A stretch of 64,000 bases of DNA from Protopterus annectens (Eukaryota > Chordata > Ceratodontiformes > Protopteridae): assembly GCF_019279795.1 (NCBI RefSeq), contig NC_056729.1, positions 1,866,149,077 through 1,866,213,076 on the forward strand. The letters run 5' to 3'. Shown one piece after another: positions 1 to 11,158 of this stretch. Position 1 is the first letter of the stretch. Each line of letters opens with the position of its first letter. The notes below the pieces were generated by a model. The model was not told where the DNA came from and searched no databases. It saw nothing but the letters and a program-made list of their open reading frames with translations. Made by a program: the position numbers and the translations under genes.

Positions 1-549
1 GATGGATTGGCCATAAAGCTCACCCTGTCTTTGTGGAAGATGACAAAGGATGGAATAGCCCTGACAGCATGGAGTTCTAAGACCCTGCAGGCTGAAGTCA
101 AGGCAAAAAGGAGTACTGTTTACAAGTGCAGAATTTTAGGGTTGCTGAAGCAGTTGGTTCAAAAAGGGGGTAAAGTGAGCATTTCCAAAACAAAATGAGG
201 ATCCAAGGAGGGGTGGTAGGTATTCTTGGGGGTTTAAGATGCAAAATTCCCATCAGCAAAAGCTTAACCTCTGTCATGAACATGAGAGGGGCTCCAAATA
301 TAGGCAAGCATTAATGGCAGATAGGTGAGCTTTAATGGAAGAGTAGACCAACCCTGAATGTAACGAGGCACACAAGTGTTGGAGTACTCTGGGGTTGTCT
401 AATAAAATAGGTTGTAGTTTGCGCTTAAAGCTCCAGATGGAAATTCTTTCCCACTTGGCTGTGCAAGGCTTTCTAGTATTAGATTTCCCTGGCTTCTTGT
501 AGGATTTGAGCAACCCCTTCAAAAAAGTTGTCTTGTGGGGATTAAACAA
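1..549 (-). pseudogene. Tyrosine recombinase N-terminal part (DIRS-1)
   Basis: The segment 274-549 resembles the SAM-like core-binding half of DIRS recombinases: a TRK-x-C-TAKWERISIW segment, then SSIKAHLSAINACL, matching TRKTYSAKWKRVNIW and SSIKIHASAISA in DIRS-B. Positions 1-200 match the start of the catalytic half, seen in DIRS-A and B as FLSWKT followed by ITSARRVSE. The part with HxxR and the Tyr nucleophile is outside the window. Reading-frame breaks near 270 and 200 make this a pseudogene. In a working element the protein would join the circular cDNA to the target. Confidence 0.75.
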
Positions 550-1097
550 TCATCCAATGGGTAAAACTGACGGAGGTCAGACTGGGATGAAGGAGCTGTC
601 GTTGCTGTTGAGTAATTACTTCTGATTGTGGAGGGATTCTCCAGTAATTTCCCTTTGATAGGTGAAATAGGAGTGGGAATGATCAATCTGCCTACCTTTT
701 TCCCCAGAAGCAGGAGTTTTGGAGATTCATTTAGGACCTTGAGAAGGAGCCTTGGGAGCAGAGGTATAGGAGGGTATGCATAAAGGAACTTTCCCATCCA
801 CTGGAAGGAGAAGGCATCTGTACTCCAAGAGAGAGATTACAGATTCCTCATGCAGCAAAGTGGGAGCAGATGATGCTTGGAGAAGGCAGAGAGCTCTATC
901 TGAGGAGTCCTCCATCTGAGAGTTATACCTTTAAACACCTCCTTGTTCAATGACTATTCGTGCATGGCCTCTGGGTCCCTGATTAGAAACGCTGTCAGCA
1001 CATTTTGTTGACAGAGAATGTGCATCAATCTAAGAGTAAGATTTATCTGAGAGGCTAGGTGCCAGGCCTCCTATGCTGGCCTGCACAGAGGATAGGA

Positions 1098-1408
1098 TCT
1101 TATGCCTCCCTGTTTATGTACCACATCTTATGCATCCTGTTTACGTACCACATCATCTTATGCCTCCCTGTTTACGCACCACATCATCTTATGCCTCCCT
1201 GTTTACGTACCACATCATCTTATGCCTCCCTGTTTATGTACCACATCATCTTATGCCTCCCTGCTTACGTACCACATCATCTTATGCCTCCCTGTTTACG
1301 TACCACATCATCTTATGCCTCCCTGTTTACGTACCACATCATCTTATGCCTCCCTGTTTACGTACCACATCATCTTATGCCTCCCTGTTTACGTACCACA
1401 TCATCTTT
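1098..1408. repeat. 31-bp minisatellite, about 10 copies, grown from RNase H coding sequence
   Basis: A unit of about 31 bp beginning TATGCCTCCCTGTTTACG and ending in an ACCACATCATC-type sequence recurs head to tail about ten times. The first two copies are shorter, and a degenerate copy follows near 1410-1440. Copies differ by rare substitutions, which suggests recent expansion. The unit is recognisably the minus-strand codons for the VMWYINKQGG stretch of DIRS RNase H (compare 41510-41550 and 24520-24550), and the array sits exactly where that stretch belongs in DIRS-1. Since 31 is not a multiple of three, all three plus-strand frames are open with a 31-residue period, so the long plus-strand frames are artefacts. 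Confidence 0.9.
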
Positions 1409-2431
1409 TTGTTGTCTGTGTGTTTATGTACCACATCACAGTGGTGGTGTTTGTGTACACTAGCACAGTATCTGGTTCCCAAGGATGTGAGAAGGTCTGT
1501 AGGGCTTGCAGAAGTGCCCTCATTTCCTTTAAGATGGAGTTTTATTTGAGTACACAGGCAGGCCAATCCCCTTGGACTGTACAGTCTCCTATCCAAGCCT
1601 GCCATGCCCTGTCTGAAGTATCTGTAAATAGGACTTGGTTGTGCAGGGCTGAAGTGAATGGGAGACCTGAGTTTAGAGTAAACTGGTTGCTCCACCAAAG
1701 GAGTTCCTTCTTGATGCAAGGAATAAGGAGAATGGGGGTATCAAGGAAGGTGGGAGTGCTGGAATCACACTGATTTTAGATAGAACTGTATTCTCCGTGT
1801 GTGTAGTCTGGCAAAAGGAAGAAATAGGGATGGTGGCAGCCATGAGTCCTAAGGCCCTGACAGCTTGGCTGGTCAAGCAATGCTCCTCACTGGAAAGCAT
1901 TAGGAACTGACTGACTGAGAGGTTACCATCTCCTGAGGAACAGAGGCATGCATGGCAGAAGCGTCTAAACTGCATCCCAAAAAATGTCAACTGTTGGGTA
2001 GGGATGAACTTGGATTTTTTTGTAATTGACGGTGAACCACAAAAAAGTCAAAGGTTGCACAGTGTAATGAAGGTGCTTTAGAAGAGTGTCCTTGGGTAAA
2101 ATCTAGAGTAAAGGTCATTCAGGTAAGGGAAGATCTTTATGCCCCGAGTGCATCAAAAAGCCTCTATTGGAGCAAGACACCACAAAAATCCCTGGAGCTG
2201 TAGAAAGACCAAATAGCAAAGCAGTAAACTGAAAATGTGACGACTCAGAAAAGAATGTGACAAATATTCTTCATGAAGAGTGAATGTGGATATGAAGATA
2301 AGCATCCTTCAGATTTAAGGAAACCAGTACAGCTTGAGGAAGTAGGAATGGAAGAAGAGTTTGTAAGGACAGCATTTTGAAGGAGGGCACTTTCACAAAA
2401 ATTCCAATCCATCAACCCCCACTCGTACATT

Positions 2432-4217
2432 TAACTGAAAAAGTGTGTTCAAATGTTGCTATCTAACAAAGCTACCCAGTGTAGTACAGTAACTATTGAA
2501 ACACTGTGTACTACTCTTGGCTTCCAACAAGGAAAGCTGTTTATTGCCCTGCTCTATCTAACGAACGCTAGACAACAGCGTGTTTTACCCAAAGGTGAAG
2601 GAGCGCTACAAAGTTGTCTTAGTCTGAGAGCGATTTAATCTGTTGTTCTTGAATCAAGGTAAGCTATTCTATAGCTCTAATCTATCTACTGAATGCTAGA
2701 CAATAGCGTTTTTTGACCACACGTGCAGGAACACTGCAAAGTTGTCTCTGTCCGTGGGCAACAGAACTAATGCTATGGCTCCTCAGCTATTAGCGAAGCG
2801 GCTTATGTTTTCTTTGGCCGCAGGGCTTATCGGGTCCCAGCTTCCATGTCTGCCTGTATCAGTGCTTGGGCTAGTACTACGAACTCAGTGTATGCTCAAA
2901 AACACAGTCGTATCTGCTAAACTGTAATACAGCACTGTTGAGACACCAAAAGAACATAGCCTCCCCACTTAACCTAATATATGTTAGTTTTTCACTATCT
3001 TGGGCACATGGCATACAACTGTCCTGCTTACATGTTAACTTGGTAAGTTGCTTAAGCAAAGACTGCACATATATATTTCTCACTAGCTTCTCTTATAATT
3101 AACTACCATAGCTTAGTGCTCTCAGCACTCAGAACCTAGCTCCTTTTGGTTGTATTTATTAAGTATTAGCTCCTTCTGGTTGTATTTATTAAGTATTAGT
3201 GCTCTCACCACTCAGAACCTAGCTCCTTTTGGTTGTATTTATTAAGTATTACCTAGCTTGACTATTGCACACTGCTTAGACCTTTCTCTATTTGTATGAC
3301 TACTCTGTACCTAATTGCTAGCTTGAATATATGCTGAGATGCCCTGCATTCCATCTGCTAACTTTACAATGAACGTTTTCAAATGTTTGCTTGAAAAGAT
3401 GTTAGTATGCTTTGCTTTGTACCTATATATGTTGCTATGAATATTTTTCAACTGTTTGTATGAACTCAAATGCACTGCGTACTACCACTACTGTATTTTA
3501 ATACCTGTTAGCTTGTTTGAACCACATGCTTGTCTGCATTACCCTATCCAGAATATCTCTTTCTTACCCCATTCACTATTTGTTTTTTTCCTTGTCCCCA
3601 TTGTTCCTAGGTTTGAACCTTCTATCCTACACTAATACCTTGAACAGACCTACCTGGTGAAAGGACTCCCTGCAAACCAAATCCATTCAACTCTTCTATA
3701 GCATAAAGACTTGCCGTCCTGCTTAATGAACCCTGTTCACTAGGAGACAAGAAAGTATGTGTTAAAAGTGGTAATATTTAAACACTTGCTTAATATCTAG
3801 TGTATGTACTATATGCTACCTTAGCCAGGATACCCAGCAGCCATTCTCCCCTCTCTATCCCCTAGCACTTAGATGTTTATCACTTCTGTGCTGTCTCCTG
3901 AAAATATGCTTAGGAGCCTTCCCAAACCTTGATATATCTCACTGCTCACTTGCCTCTGTTGCTATAACTCTATCTGACCACTAGATGGCACTATAAACCA
4001 GGATAGTACCTAACTCTTCCATTCTTCCCTGATCTCCAAAGTATTTTAACGTTCTGTCCTAGGCTTGTGAATTGTCTTTCTGCCCTATCTCTACCTGCTA
4101 CTTTCTGCTTACTTTGCTTTGTTACTCCTTACCTTCACAACCAATATTACCTATCCCCCTTGACCTACCCTGTCTCAACTAGGGAACTCAGTAGTCAACT
4201 GCTTACTGTTAGGTTTT
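2432..4217 (+). other. Leader of the L2-like LINE, non-coding, with internal duplications
   Basis: No frame here resembles an apurinic endonuclease or an ORF1. Two diverged copies of a ~100-bp block lie at about 2525-2625 and 2660-2755, sharing a CTAGACAA-AGCG core and GCAAAGTTGTCT or close variants. A shorter block, TAGCTCCTTTTGGTTGTATT with the following bases, occurs three times between 3138 and 3255. Tandem blocks are common in LINE 5' UTR promoters, so a promoter role is possible. It could equally be older DNA or a separate insertion. A CTCF-like site lies at 3978-3991. Confidence 0.4.
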
Positions 4218-5765
4218 TTGCTGACTGGATCACTTGCCTGTCTGCCATGCTCTAATGCCCCTGACAACATTCACTCCTCCTTCCTCAAACATGCAGCTGA
4301 AGGTATTGCTCTCCCAATTAGTATTCTGATTAATAGATCCTTAAATGAGTCGTACGTACCAAAACTCTGGCGTTCAGCCTACATTCTACCTCTTCACAAA
4401 GGAGGCAAAAACACCACTATTTCTAACTTCTGCCCCATCGCCCTACTCTCTCCAATATCTAAAATTCTAGAAAAATGTGTCCACCACCAACTTTTACCTT
4501 ATCTAATTCAGAATCACCTCCTAACACCCACACAGCACGGCTTCCGTCCTGGCAACAGTACCATAACTGCCTTACTATCCTTCCTAGAAACTGTCAATCA
4601 AGCTCGAGACTCTGGACTCATTGTATCCACAGTACTGCTAGATCTTTCGAAAGCCTTTGACACCATCTCCCACACACACCTTCTTCATCATCTGACTAAC
4701 CTCAATCTCTCCCCTAATACTCTATCCTGGTTCTCCAGTTACCTGTCTGACAGATCTCAAGCAATCAAATGGAAGAACTCCTCCTCTTCCTTCTTGACTA
4801 CACCTACTGGCATTTCTCAGGGGTCCATCCTTGGACCCATGCTTTTCAACATCTTTATAAATAACCTTCACACCGTCATCCCCAACACCACGGTCATCCA
4901 ATACACTGATGACTCTACCTTGGTCTGTTCCGCCCCCAGCTTTCCTGAACTACTGACCAAAACTCAATTAGCCTTTTCCATTACAGAGAAATGGATGCAC
5001 CAAAACCACCTTTCAATCAACTCCAATAAATCTAAAATATTAATTTTCCTCCCCTCCAAGGTTTCCTCCTTGGACAAAAACACTTTCAGTGTCCTAAGCC
5101 AAACTAACACTGCTACTGAAGTGGTCCCCTCTGCAAAACTCCTTGGCATTACCATAGATAAACACCTCAAATTCGATCTTCACATACAACAAAACATAAA
5201 GAAAACCCACCAAAAGCTAGGTATGCTATATAGGAACAATCATTTTCTTTCCAACTCCTCTACGCATACCCTGGCAATCACCTACCTCCTACCTTCCCTT
5301 CTATATGAAGCCCCTCTTCTAACCAATTTGTCTGTTACCAACACCTCTAAGCTCGAAGCTTGCTATAATAAGATCTCTAAATTTGCCACCAAATCCAAAA
5401 CATCAACTCACCACTGCCCCAGCCTACAATCTCTCAACTGGTTAGAACTCCCTAACCACCTAGACTATCTGCAACTAACCACCGCTCACAAACTAATATT
5501 CTCCCCTGATAAATGCCCAGCCTTAAAGAACATCCTTCCTCCATACATCCCTAACAGATCACTGAGATCTGAACACCAAAACCTAATCTCCATTATCAAA
5601 CCCAAATGTCCCGCTGGCCAGCTTCTACTCTCCTTCTCTCTAGGTAAAAAATGGAACTCTCTGCCTCCTTCTCTTAGGACTATACTTAATACTGAATCCT
5701 TCAAGACCCAACTTTTCCTTCACCTATCTTCCAAATGGAAATGCTCCTGCTTTCACCCCACATAA
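4218..5765 (+). pseudogene. LINE reverse transcriptase (ORF2 C-terminal two thirds)
   Basis: An open frame of about 515 codons encodes a non-LTR reverse transcriptase. RT similarity starts near codon 12 (APDNIHSSFLKHAAEG). Motif A reads LLDLSKAFDT, motif B GISQGSILGPMLF and the active site QYTDDSTLV. A C-terminal region typical of jockey-group elements follows (TTAHKLIF, then PNRSLRSEH). The frame has no in-frame ATG that clearly belongs to ORF2, and the upstream endonuclease is missing, so this is a truncated or rearranged ORF2 rather than a complete protein. The frame is nonetheless uninterrupted over its full length, which argues for modest age. A related fragment lies at 18769-19478. Clade is L2, Rex1 or a close relative; I cannot separate these by eye. 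Confidence 0.8.
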
Positions 5766-6177
5766 ATTCTAGGGATTCCCCACTAAGCTCTCCTTACTCC
5801 CACTCCACTACACTCTCATACTTATTCTTATTGCTCCAAAGAACCACAACTAGCAGACTTTAATTGACTCCAAGCATGTAAATATTGTAATCATCTGAAA
5901 AAAAAAATTTCTGTTGTTAAACTGTCTCATAATGTATACTACACTTTGCAATTCTTGAATGCATGAATCCTACTCTTGTATTTCACTTTGTAACCTTTAT
6001 TTGTTTTTTGCAACCTATATTGTATTGTATTTCACTTTGTAACATTTATTTGCATTTTGCAACCTTTATTGTATTATATTGTTCATGGAGCTTTTCTCCC
6101 TGGGCCTCCACTGAAAATGGGCACTTCTTGGCCCAGTGGACTTCCCCGGTAATCAAACTGATAATAAAATAAAGTCT
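5766..6177 (+). other. 3' UTR and tail of the L2-like LINE
   Basis: Two ~50-bp direct copies, each containing GTATTTCACTTTGTAAC, lie at about 5975-6020 and 6025-6075. Near the end, CCACTG at 6108-6113 can pair with CAGTGG at 6135-6140, with GGCC blocks outside and inside it. A 3' stem-loop of this sort followed by a short repeat tail is typical of CR1/L2-group LINEs, where the RT recognises the RNA end. Confidence 0.5.
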
Positions 6178-6717
6178 TTAGCCTGGAAAGATCCAGATTG
6201 GGTCTCCAATGACCCTCTTTCCTTGGGACAAGGAAGTCTTGGTGTAGAATCCCTTTCTTGAATAGGACGGGGAGAACTCTTCTGTGGTTCCCTGGGTCAG
6301 TAAGTCTTGCACAATGGGGTCTAACAGGTGTATCTGATTGGGAAGAGGAGGGTGTATTCCACCAGGAGTTGGGCTACTATCCCAAGACATACAATGCCCC
6401 TCCCTGATGAGGCTTAACCCACTTGTCTGACTTTATTGCTTCTCAGACAGAAAAAGAAAGAGTCTTTTTTGATAGAGGAGTGGGGGAGGTAGGGTTTGTT
6501 AGATGAAACTAGATACTGGTGTCCACTATCACACTGAGGCCTCCCAGGAGGACTATTCCTTTGATTTTTTTCTTCTTGGAATTTTTTCGTAGGAATTTTC
6601 ATTTGCCTATGTGGAGTTCTAGGATCTCTCTTGTCAGAGGTGGTAGATTTTGCTGGACAATTTCTATGGTACCTGGGAACTGTAGACAGCGGAATCTGAT
6701 GGCAATGTTTCACACTG
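6178..6717 (-). pseudogene. DIRS-1 continued: RT N-terminus and gag/RT linker
   Basis: On the minus strand, 6390-6178 encodes the RT entry region of DIRS elements: GGIHPPLPNQIHLL, then QDLLTQGTTEE, GFYTKT and RPNLDLS. DIRS-B and DIRS-D carry the same order (for example NLGTIEPVPPGQEGKGFYSRLF in D, in two pieces). The stretch 6717-6400 matches the end of gag and the linker. It ends where CR1 5' UTR similarity begins near 6718. Several stops are present. Confidence 0.7.
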
Positions 6718-7736
6718 GAAAAGGTCACCCAGACTTTGCCACAATTGGCTGTGAGGGAAAAGTTAGTTTGTGCTTTCTTGCATTTCATATTGCTTCACTG
6801 CCTTTTTCTTTGTTGTATATTGTGATTTATTTACTTTATTCTGTGTTTTACTTGCATTCTGCTATTAATTTTATAATTAAACTAGGAAAGAGACCACAGC
6901 TGTGTCTCATAAGTCACAGAGAAATCTAATTTTTCCTCACCCTCCCTTCCTAGTGGTGGTGTATTTTTAAACTAAACTGTCTACCTAATTGCCTGTCCCA
7001 TATGTTAAATTTGGCCGGATATCTCCTTCCCTCAACTCTTTCAGTGACTATTGTGAGTAAGCACAAAATTATCATTTTGTGAACTCACTCCCCTTGAACT
7101 AAATGTATTGGCCACACCACTGTATTGCATAGAACCAGAATAAAGGAGCCCAACCTCTTCAAATCTATCTTGCTCTTTTAAAATTAGTGGCTCTCCACTT
7201 AGACAGCTAAAGCTTATGTTATCCCCTGTTTCATATCTAACTGCTTAGTGCACACTGCAGCTCTTAGGATATTAACCCATTTTTCCATATTACCTTTAAA
7301 ATCCAACATCTACTCCAAGACCACCAATTATTGAAGCACCAACATTCTGCCTCTCAATACTCATCTTGAGATTAGTGCTTCTGTTTTGTTCCCAATGAGA
7401 GAAGGAACATAGCAGCAATATTTCCTGGAGACTGATGATCACCAGTACACCTAACTACTGCTTCATAGGTGACAGCTTGAAATCTGTGCTCATATTTTGC
7501 TCCTGGTGACAGAAGGAGCAGAGTGCATTGATTCAGGATGGTTTCTTGTTGGGCAGTGAGTGTCTGTGTTTGACCTTCCTGATTGGTCTGGATGCAATTC
7601 AGGGCATCTACCAGGAAAAGGTTATGACAAGCCTACAGACCTTTGCATCATCTGGGACAAGACTGTGGATCACAAAAAGGCCTGTGGCCAGTTTCTCATC
7701 TTGAAATTGGTCTTACTGTTTTGTTTCTGGTGAGAG
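6718..7736 (+). promoter_or_regulatory. CR1 5' UTR upstream of the VNTR
   Basis: Shared landmarks with the CR1 at 62836 include GTGTTTTACTTGCATTCTGC at 6842-6861 and 62943-62962, GAGACCACAGCT, TTGGCCA and GTGCACACTGCAG. Two diverged blocks starting CATCTTGA, at about 7366 and 7697, each contain TACTGTTTTGTT or a close variant and lead into GAGAG and GCAGCAA. They look like decayed relatives of the junction with the array. The promoter role is inferred from position only. Confidence 0.45.
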
Positions 7737-10700
7737 CAGCAAAGGAGCAGTGTATCCTAGCAGCATGAAGCCGTGGTAAGACTAGCAGTAGTAGCAGCCA
7801 GGCAGCAGCCATTCAGGTGACTCCCCTCGTTTCACCATTCTTGACAAAGGAGCAGTGTATCCTAGCAGCATGAAGCCGTGGTAAGACTAGCAGTAGTAGC
7901 AGCCAGGCAGCAGCCATTCAGGTGACTCCCCTCGTTTCACCATTCTTGACAAAGGAGCAGTGTATCCTAGCAGCATGAAGCCGTGGTAAGACTAGCAGTA
8001 GTAGCAGCCAGGCAGCAGCCATTCAGGTGACTCCCTCGTTTCACCATTCTTGACAAAGGAGCAGTGTATCCTAGCAGCATGAAGCCGTGGTAAGACTAGC
8101 AGTAGTAGCAGCCAGGCAGCAGCCATTCAGGTGACTCGCCTCATTTCACCATTCTTGACAAAGGAGCAGTGTATCCTAGCAGCATGAAGCCGTGGTAAGA
8201 CTAGCAGTAGTAGCAGCCAGGCAGCAGCCATTCAGGTGACTCCCCTCGTTTCACCATTCTTGACAAAGGAGCAGTGTATCCTAGCAGCATGAAGCCGTGG
8301 TAAGACTAGCAGTAGTAGCAGCCAGGCAGCAGCCATTCAGGTGACTCCCCTCGTTTCACCATTCTTGACAAAGGAGCAGTGTACCCTAGCAGCATGAAGC
8401 CGTGGTAAGACTAGCAGTAGTAGCAGCCAGGCAGCAGCCATTCAGGTGATTGACAAAGGAGCAGTGTATCCCAGCAGCATGAAGCCGCGGTAAGACTAGC
8501 AGTAGTAGCAGCCAGGCAGCAGCCATTCAGGTGACTCCCCTCATTTCACCATTCTTGACAAAGGAGCAGTGTATCCTAGCAGCATGAAGCCGTGGTAAGA
8601 CTAGCAGTAGTAGCAGCCAGGCAGCAGCCATTCAGGTGACTCCCCTCGTTTCACCATTCTTGACAAAGGAGCAGTGTATCCTAGCAGCATGAAGCCGTGG
8701 TAAGACTAGCAGTAGTAGCAGCCAGGCAGCAGCCATTCAGGTGACTCCCCTCGTTTCACCATTCTTGACAAAGGAGCAGTGTACCCTAGCAGCATGAAGC
8801 CATGGTAAGACTAGCAGTAGTAGCAGCCAGGCAGCAGCCATTCAGGTGACTCCCCTCGTTTCACCATTCTTGACAAAGGAGCAGTGTATCCTAGCAGCAT
8901 GAAGCCGTGGTAAGACTAGCAGTAGTAGCAGCCAGGCAGCAGCCATTCAGGTGACTCCCCTCGTTTCACCATTCTTGACAAAGGAGCAGTGTATCCTAGC
9001 AGCATGAAGCCGTGGTAAGACTAGCAGTAGTAGCAGCCAGGCAGCAGCCATTCAGGTGACTCCCTCGTTTCACCATTCTTGACAAAGGAGCAGTGTATCC
9101 TAGCAGCATGAAGCCGTGGTAAGACTAGCAGTAGTAGCAGCCAGGCAGCAGCCATTCAGGTGACTCCCTCGTTTCACCATTCTTGACAAAGGAGCAGTGT
9201 ATCCTAGCAGCATGAAGCCGTGGTAAGACTAGCAGTAGTAGCAGCCAGGCAGCAGCCATTCAGGTGACTCCCCTCGTTTCACCATTCTTGACAAAGGAGC
9301 AGTGTATCCTAGCAGCATGAAGCCGTGGTAAGACTAGCAGTAGTAGCAGCCAGGCAGCAGCCATTCAGGTGACTCCCCTCGTTTCACCATTCTTGACAAA
9401 GGAGCAGTGTATCCTAGCAGCATGAAGCCGTGGTAAGACTAGCAGTAGTAGCAGCCAGGCAGCAGCCATTCAGGTGACTCCCTCGTTTCACCATTCTTGA
9501 CAAAGGAGCAGTGTATCCTAGCAGCATGAAGCCGTGGTAAGACTAGCAGTAGTAGCAGCCAGGCAGCAGCCATTCAGGTGACTCCCCTCGTTTCACCATT
9601 CTTGACAAAGGAGCAGTGTATCCTAGCAGCATGAAGCCGTGGTAAGACTAGCAGTAGTAGCAGCCAGGCAGCAGCCATTCAGGTGACTCCTCGTTTCACC
9701 ATTCTTGACAAAGGAGCAGTGTATCCTAGCAGCATGAAGCCGTGGTAAGACTAGCAGTAGTAGCAGCCAGGCAGCAGCCATTCAGGTGACTCCCTCGTTT
9801 CACCATTCTTGACAAAGGAGCAGTGTATCCTAGCAGCATGAAGCCGTGGTAAGACTAGCAGTAGTAGCAGCCAGGCAGCAGCCATTCAGGTGACTCCCCT
9901 CGTTTCACCATTCTTGACAAAGGAGCAGTGTATCCTAGCAGCATGAAGCCGTGGTAAGACTAGCAGTAGTAGCAGCCAGGCAGCAGCCATTCAGGTGACT
10001 CCTCGTTTCACCATTCTTGACAAAGGAGCAGTGTATCCTAGCAGCATGAAGCCGTGGTAAGACTAGCAGTAGTAGCAGCCAGGCAGCAGCCATTCAGGTG
10101 ACTCCCTCGTTTCACCATTCTTGACAAAGGAGCAGTGTATCCTAGCAGCATGAAGCCGTGGTAAGACTAGCAGTAGTAGCAGCCAGGCAGCAGCCATTCA
10201 GGTGACTCCCTCGTTTCACCATTCTTGACAAAGGAGCAGTGTATCCTAGCAGCATGAAGCCGTGGTAAGACTAGCAGTAGTAGCAGCCAGGCAGCAGCCA
10301 TTCAGGTGACTCCCCTCGTTTCACCATTCTTGACAAAGGAGCAGTGTATCCTAGCAGCATGAAGCCGTGGTAAGACTAGCAGTAGTAGCAGCCAGGCAGC
10401 AGCCATTCAGGTGACTCCCCTCGTTTCACCATTCTTGACAAAGGAGCAGTGTATCCTAGCAGCATGAAGCCGTGGTAAGACTAGCAGTAGTAGCAGCCAT
10501 TCAGGTGACTCCCCTCGTTTCACCATTCTTGACAAAGGAGCAGTGTATCCTAGCAGCATGAAGCCGTGGTAAGACTAGCAGTAGTAGCAGCCAGGCAGCA
10601 GCCATTCAGGTGACTCCTCGTTTCACCATTCTTGACAAAGGAGCAGTGTATCCTAGCAGCATGAAGCCGTGGTAAGACTAGCAGTAGTAGCAGCCAGGCA

Positions 10701-11158
10701 GCAGCCATTCAGGTGACTCCCCTCATTTCACCATTCTTGACAAAGGAGCAGTGTATCCTAGCAGCATGAAGCCGTGGTAAGACTAGCAGTAGTAGCAGCC
10801 AGGCAGCAGCCATTCAGGTGACTCCTCATTTCACCATTCTTGACAAAGGAGCAGTGTATCCTAGCAGCATGAAGCCGTGGTAAGACTAGCAGTAGTAGCA
10901 GCCAGGCAGCAGCCATTCAGGTGACTCCGGTCGTTTCACCATTCTTGACAAAGGAGCAGTGTATCCTAGCAGCATGAAGCCGTGGTAAGACTAGCAGTAG
11001 TAGCAGCCAGGCAGCAGCCATTCAGGTGACTCCCCTCGTTTCACCATTCTTGACAAAGGAGCAGTGTATCCTAGCAGCATGAAGCCGTGGTAAGACTAGC
11101 AGTAGTAGCAGCCAGGCAGCAGCCATTCAGGTGACTCCCCTCGTTTCACCATTCTCGA
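7737..11158 (+). repeat. ~105-bp VNTR array, about 33 copies, in CR1 5' region
   Basis: The unit begins AAAGGAGCAGTGTATCC, continues through AGCAGCATGAAGCCGTGG, TAAGACTAGCAGTAGTAGCA and GCCATTCAGGTGACTCC, and ends CGTTTCACCATTCTTGAC. Most copies are 102-105 bp, differing in the length of the C-run after TGACT. One near 8445 and one near 10495 carry larger deletions. Copies are nearly identical, which indicates recent homogenisation. There is no open frame through the unit. Each copy holds two sequences resembling 5' splice donors (GTG|GTAAGA and CAG|GTGACT). The array ends at a polypyrimidine tract and AG at 11164-11180. Two other CR1 5' ends in this window, at 62.8 kb and 32.5 kb, lack the array. 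Confidence 0.95.

Larger units (their letters stand above)
1..2431 (-). mobile_element. DIRS-1: decayed DIRS element, 3' part (YR, Dam-like, RNase H, RT core)
   Basis: Read on the minus strand, the order from high to low coordinate is RT core, RNase H, Dam-like segment and tyrosine recombinase. This is the order seen in the better preserved DIRS-B. Landmarks are an RT segment near 2250-2420 reading FKMLSLQTLLPF and then LKDAYLH, an RNase H connection near 1840 (AVRALGLMA), the Dam-like AYPPIPLLPRLLLKVL near 730-790, and a YR N-terminal segment at 274-549. Stops and frameshifts occur throughout, so nothing is expressed as one protein. The 3' end with the catalytic YR residues lies left of the window. 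The element resumes at 6178, beyond an inserted LINE. Confidence 0.85.
2432..6177 (+). mobile_element. L2/Rex1-like (jockey group) LINE inserted in DIRS-1
   Basis: This 3.75-kb insertion separates two halves of one DIRS RT. The minus-strand RT reading WRPNLDLS at 6178-6210 continues with the FVKVPSFKML segment at about 2400. The element holds one long RT frame (4218-5765), a 3' UTR and a short AT-rich tail (AATAAAATAAAG) at 6166-6177. I saw no convincing target-site duplication. The left boundary is inferred from where DIRS similarity stops and is good to perhaps 15 bases. The 1.8 kb before the RT has no recognisable endonuclease. Confidence 0.75.

Noticed and set aside
1059-1773. Three long plus-strand open frames (134-223 codons) with a 31-residue repeat
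   Set aside because: They come from a 31-bp minisatellite without stops in any frame, antisense to RNase H codons. All three frames are open, so none is a gene.
4067-4255. Short frame before the LINE RT as an ORF1 or endonuclease end
   Set aside because: No resemblance to endonuclease motifs; hydrophobic low-complexity reading likely by chance.
7737-11158. CRISPR-like array
   Set aside because: Units are continuous ~105-bp tandem repeats with no distinct spacers, and the genome is eukaryotic.
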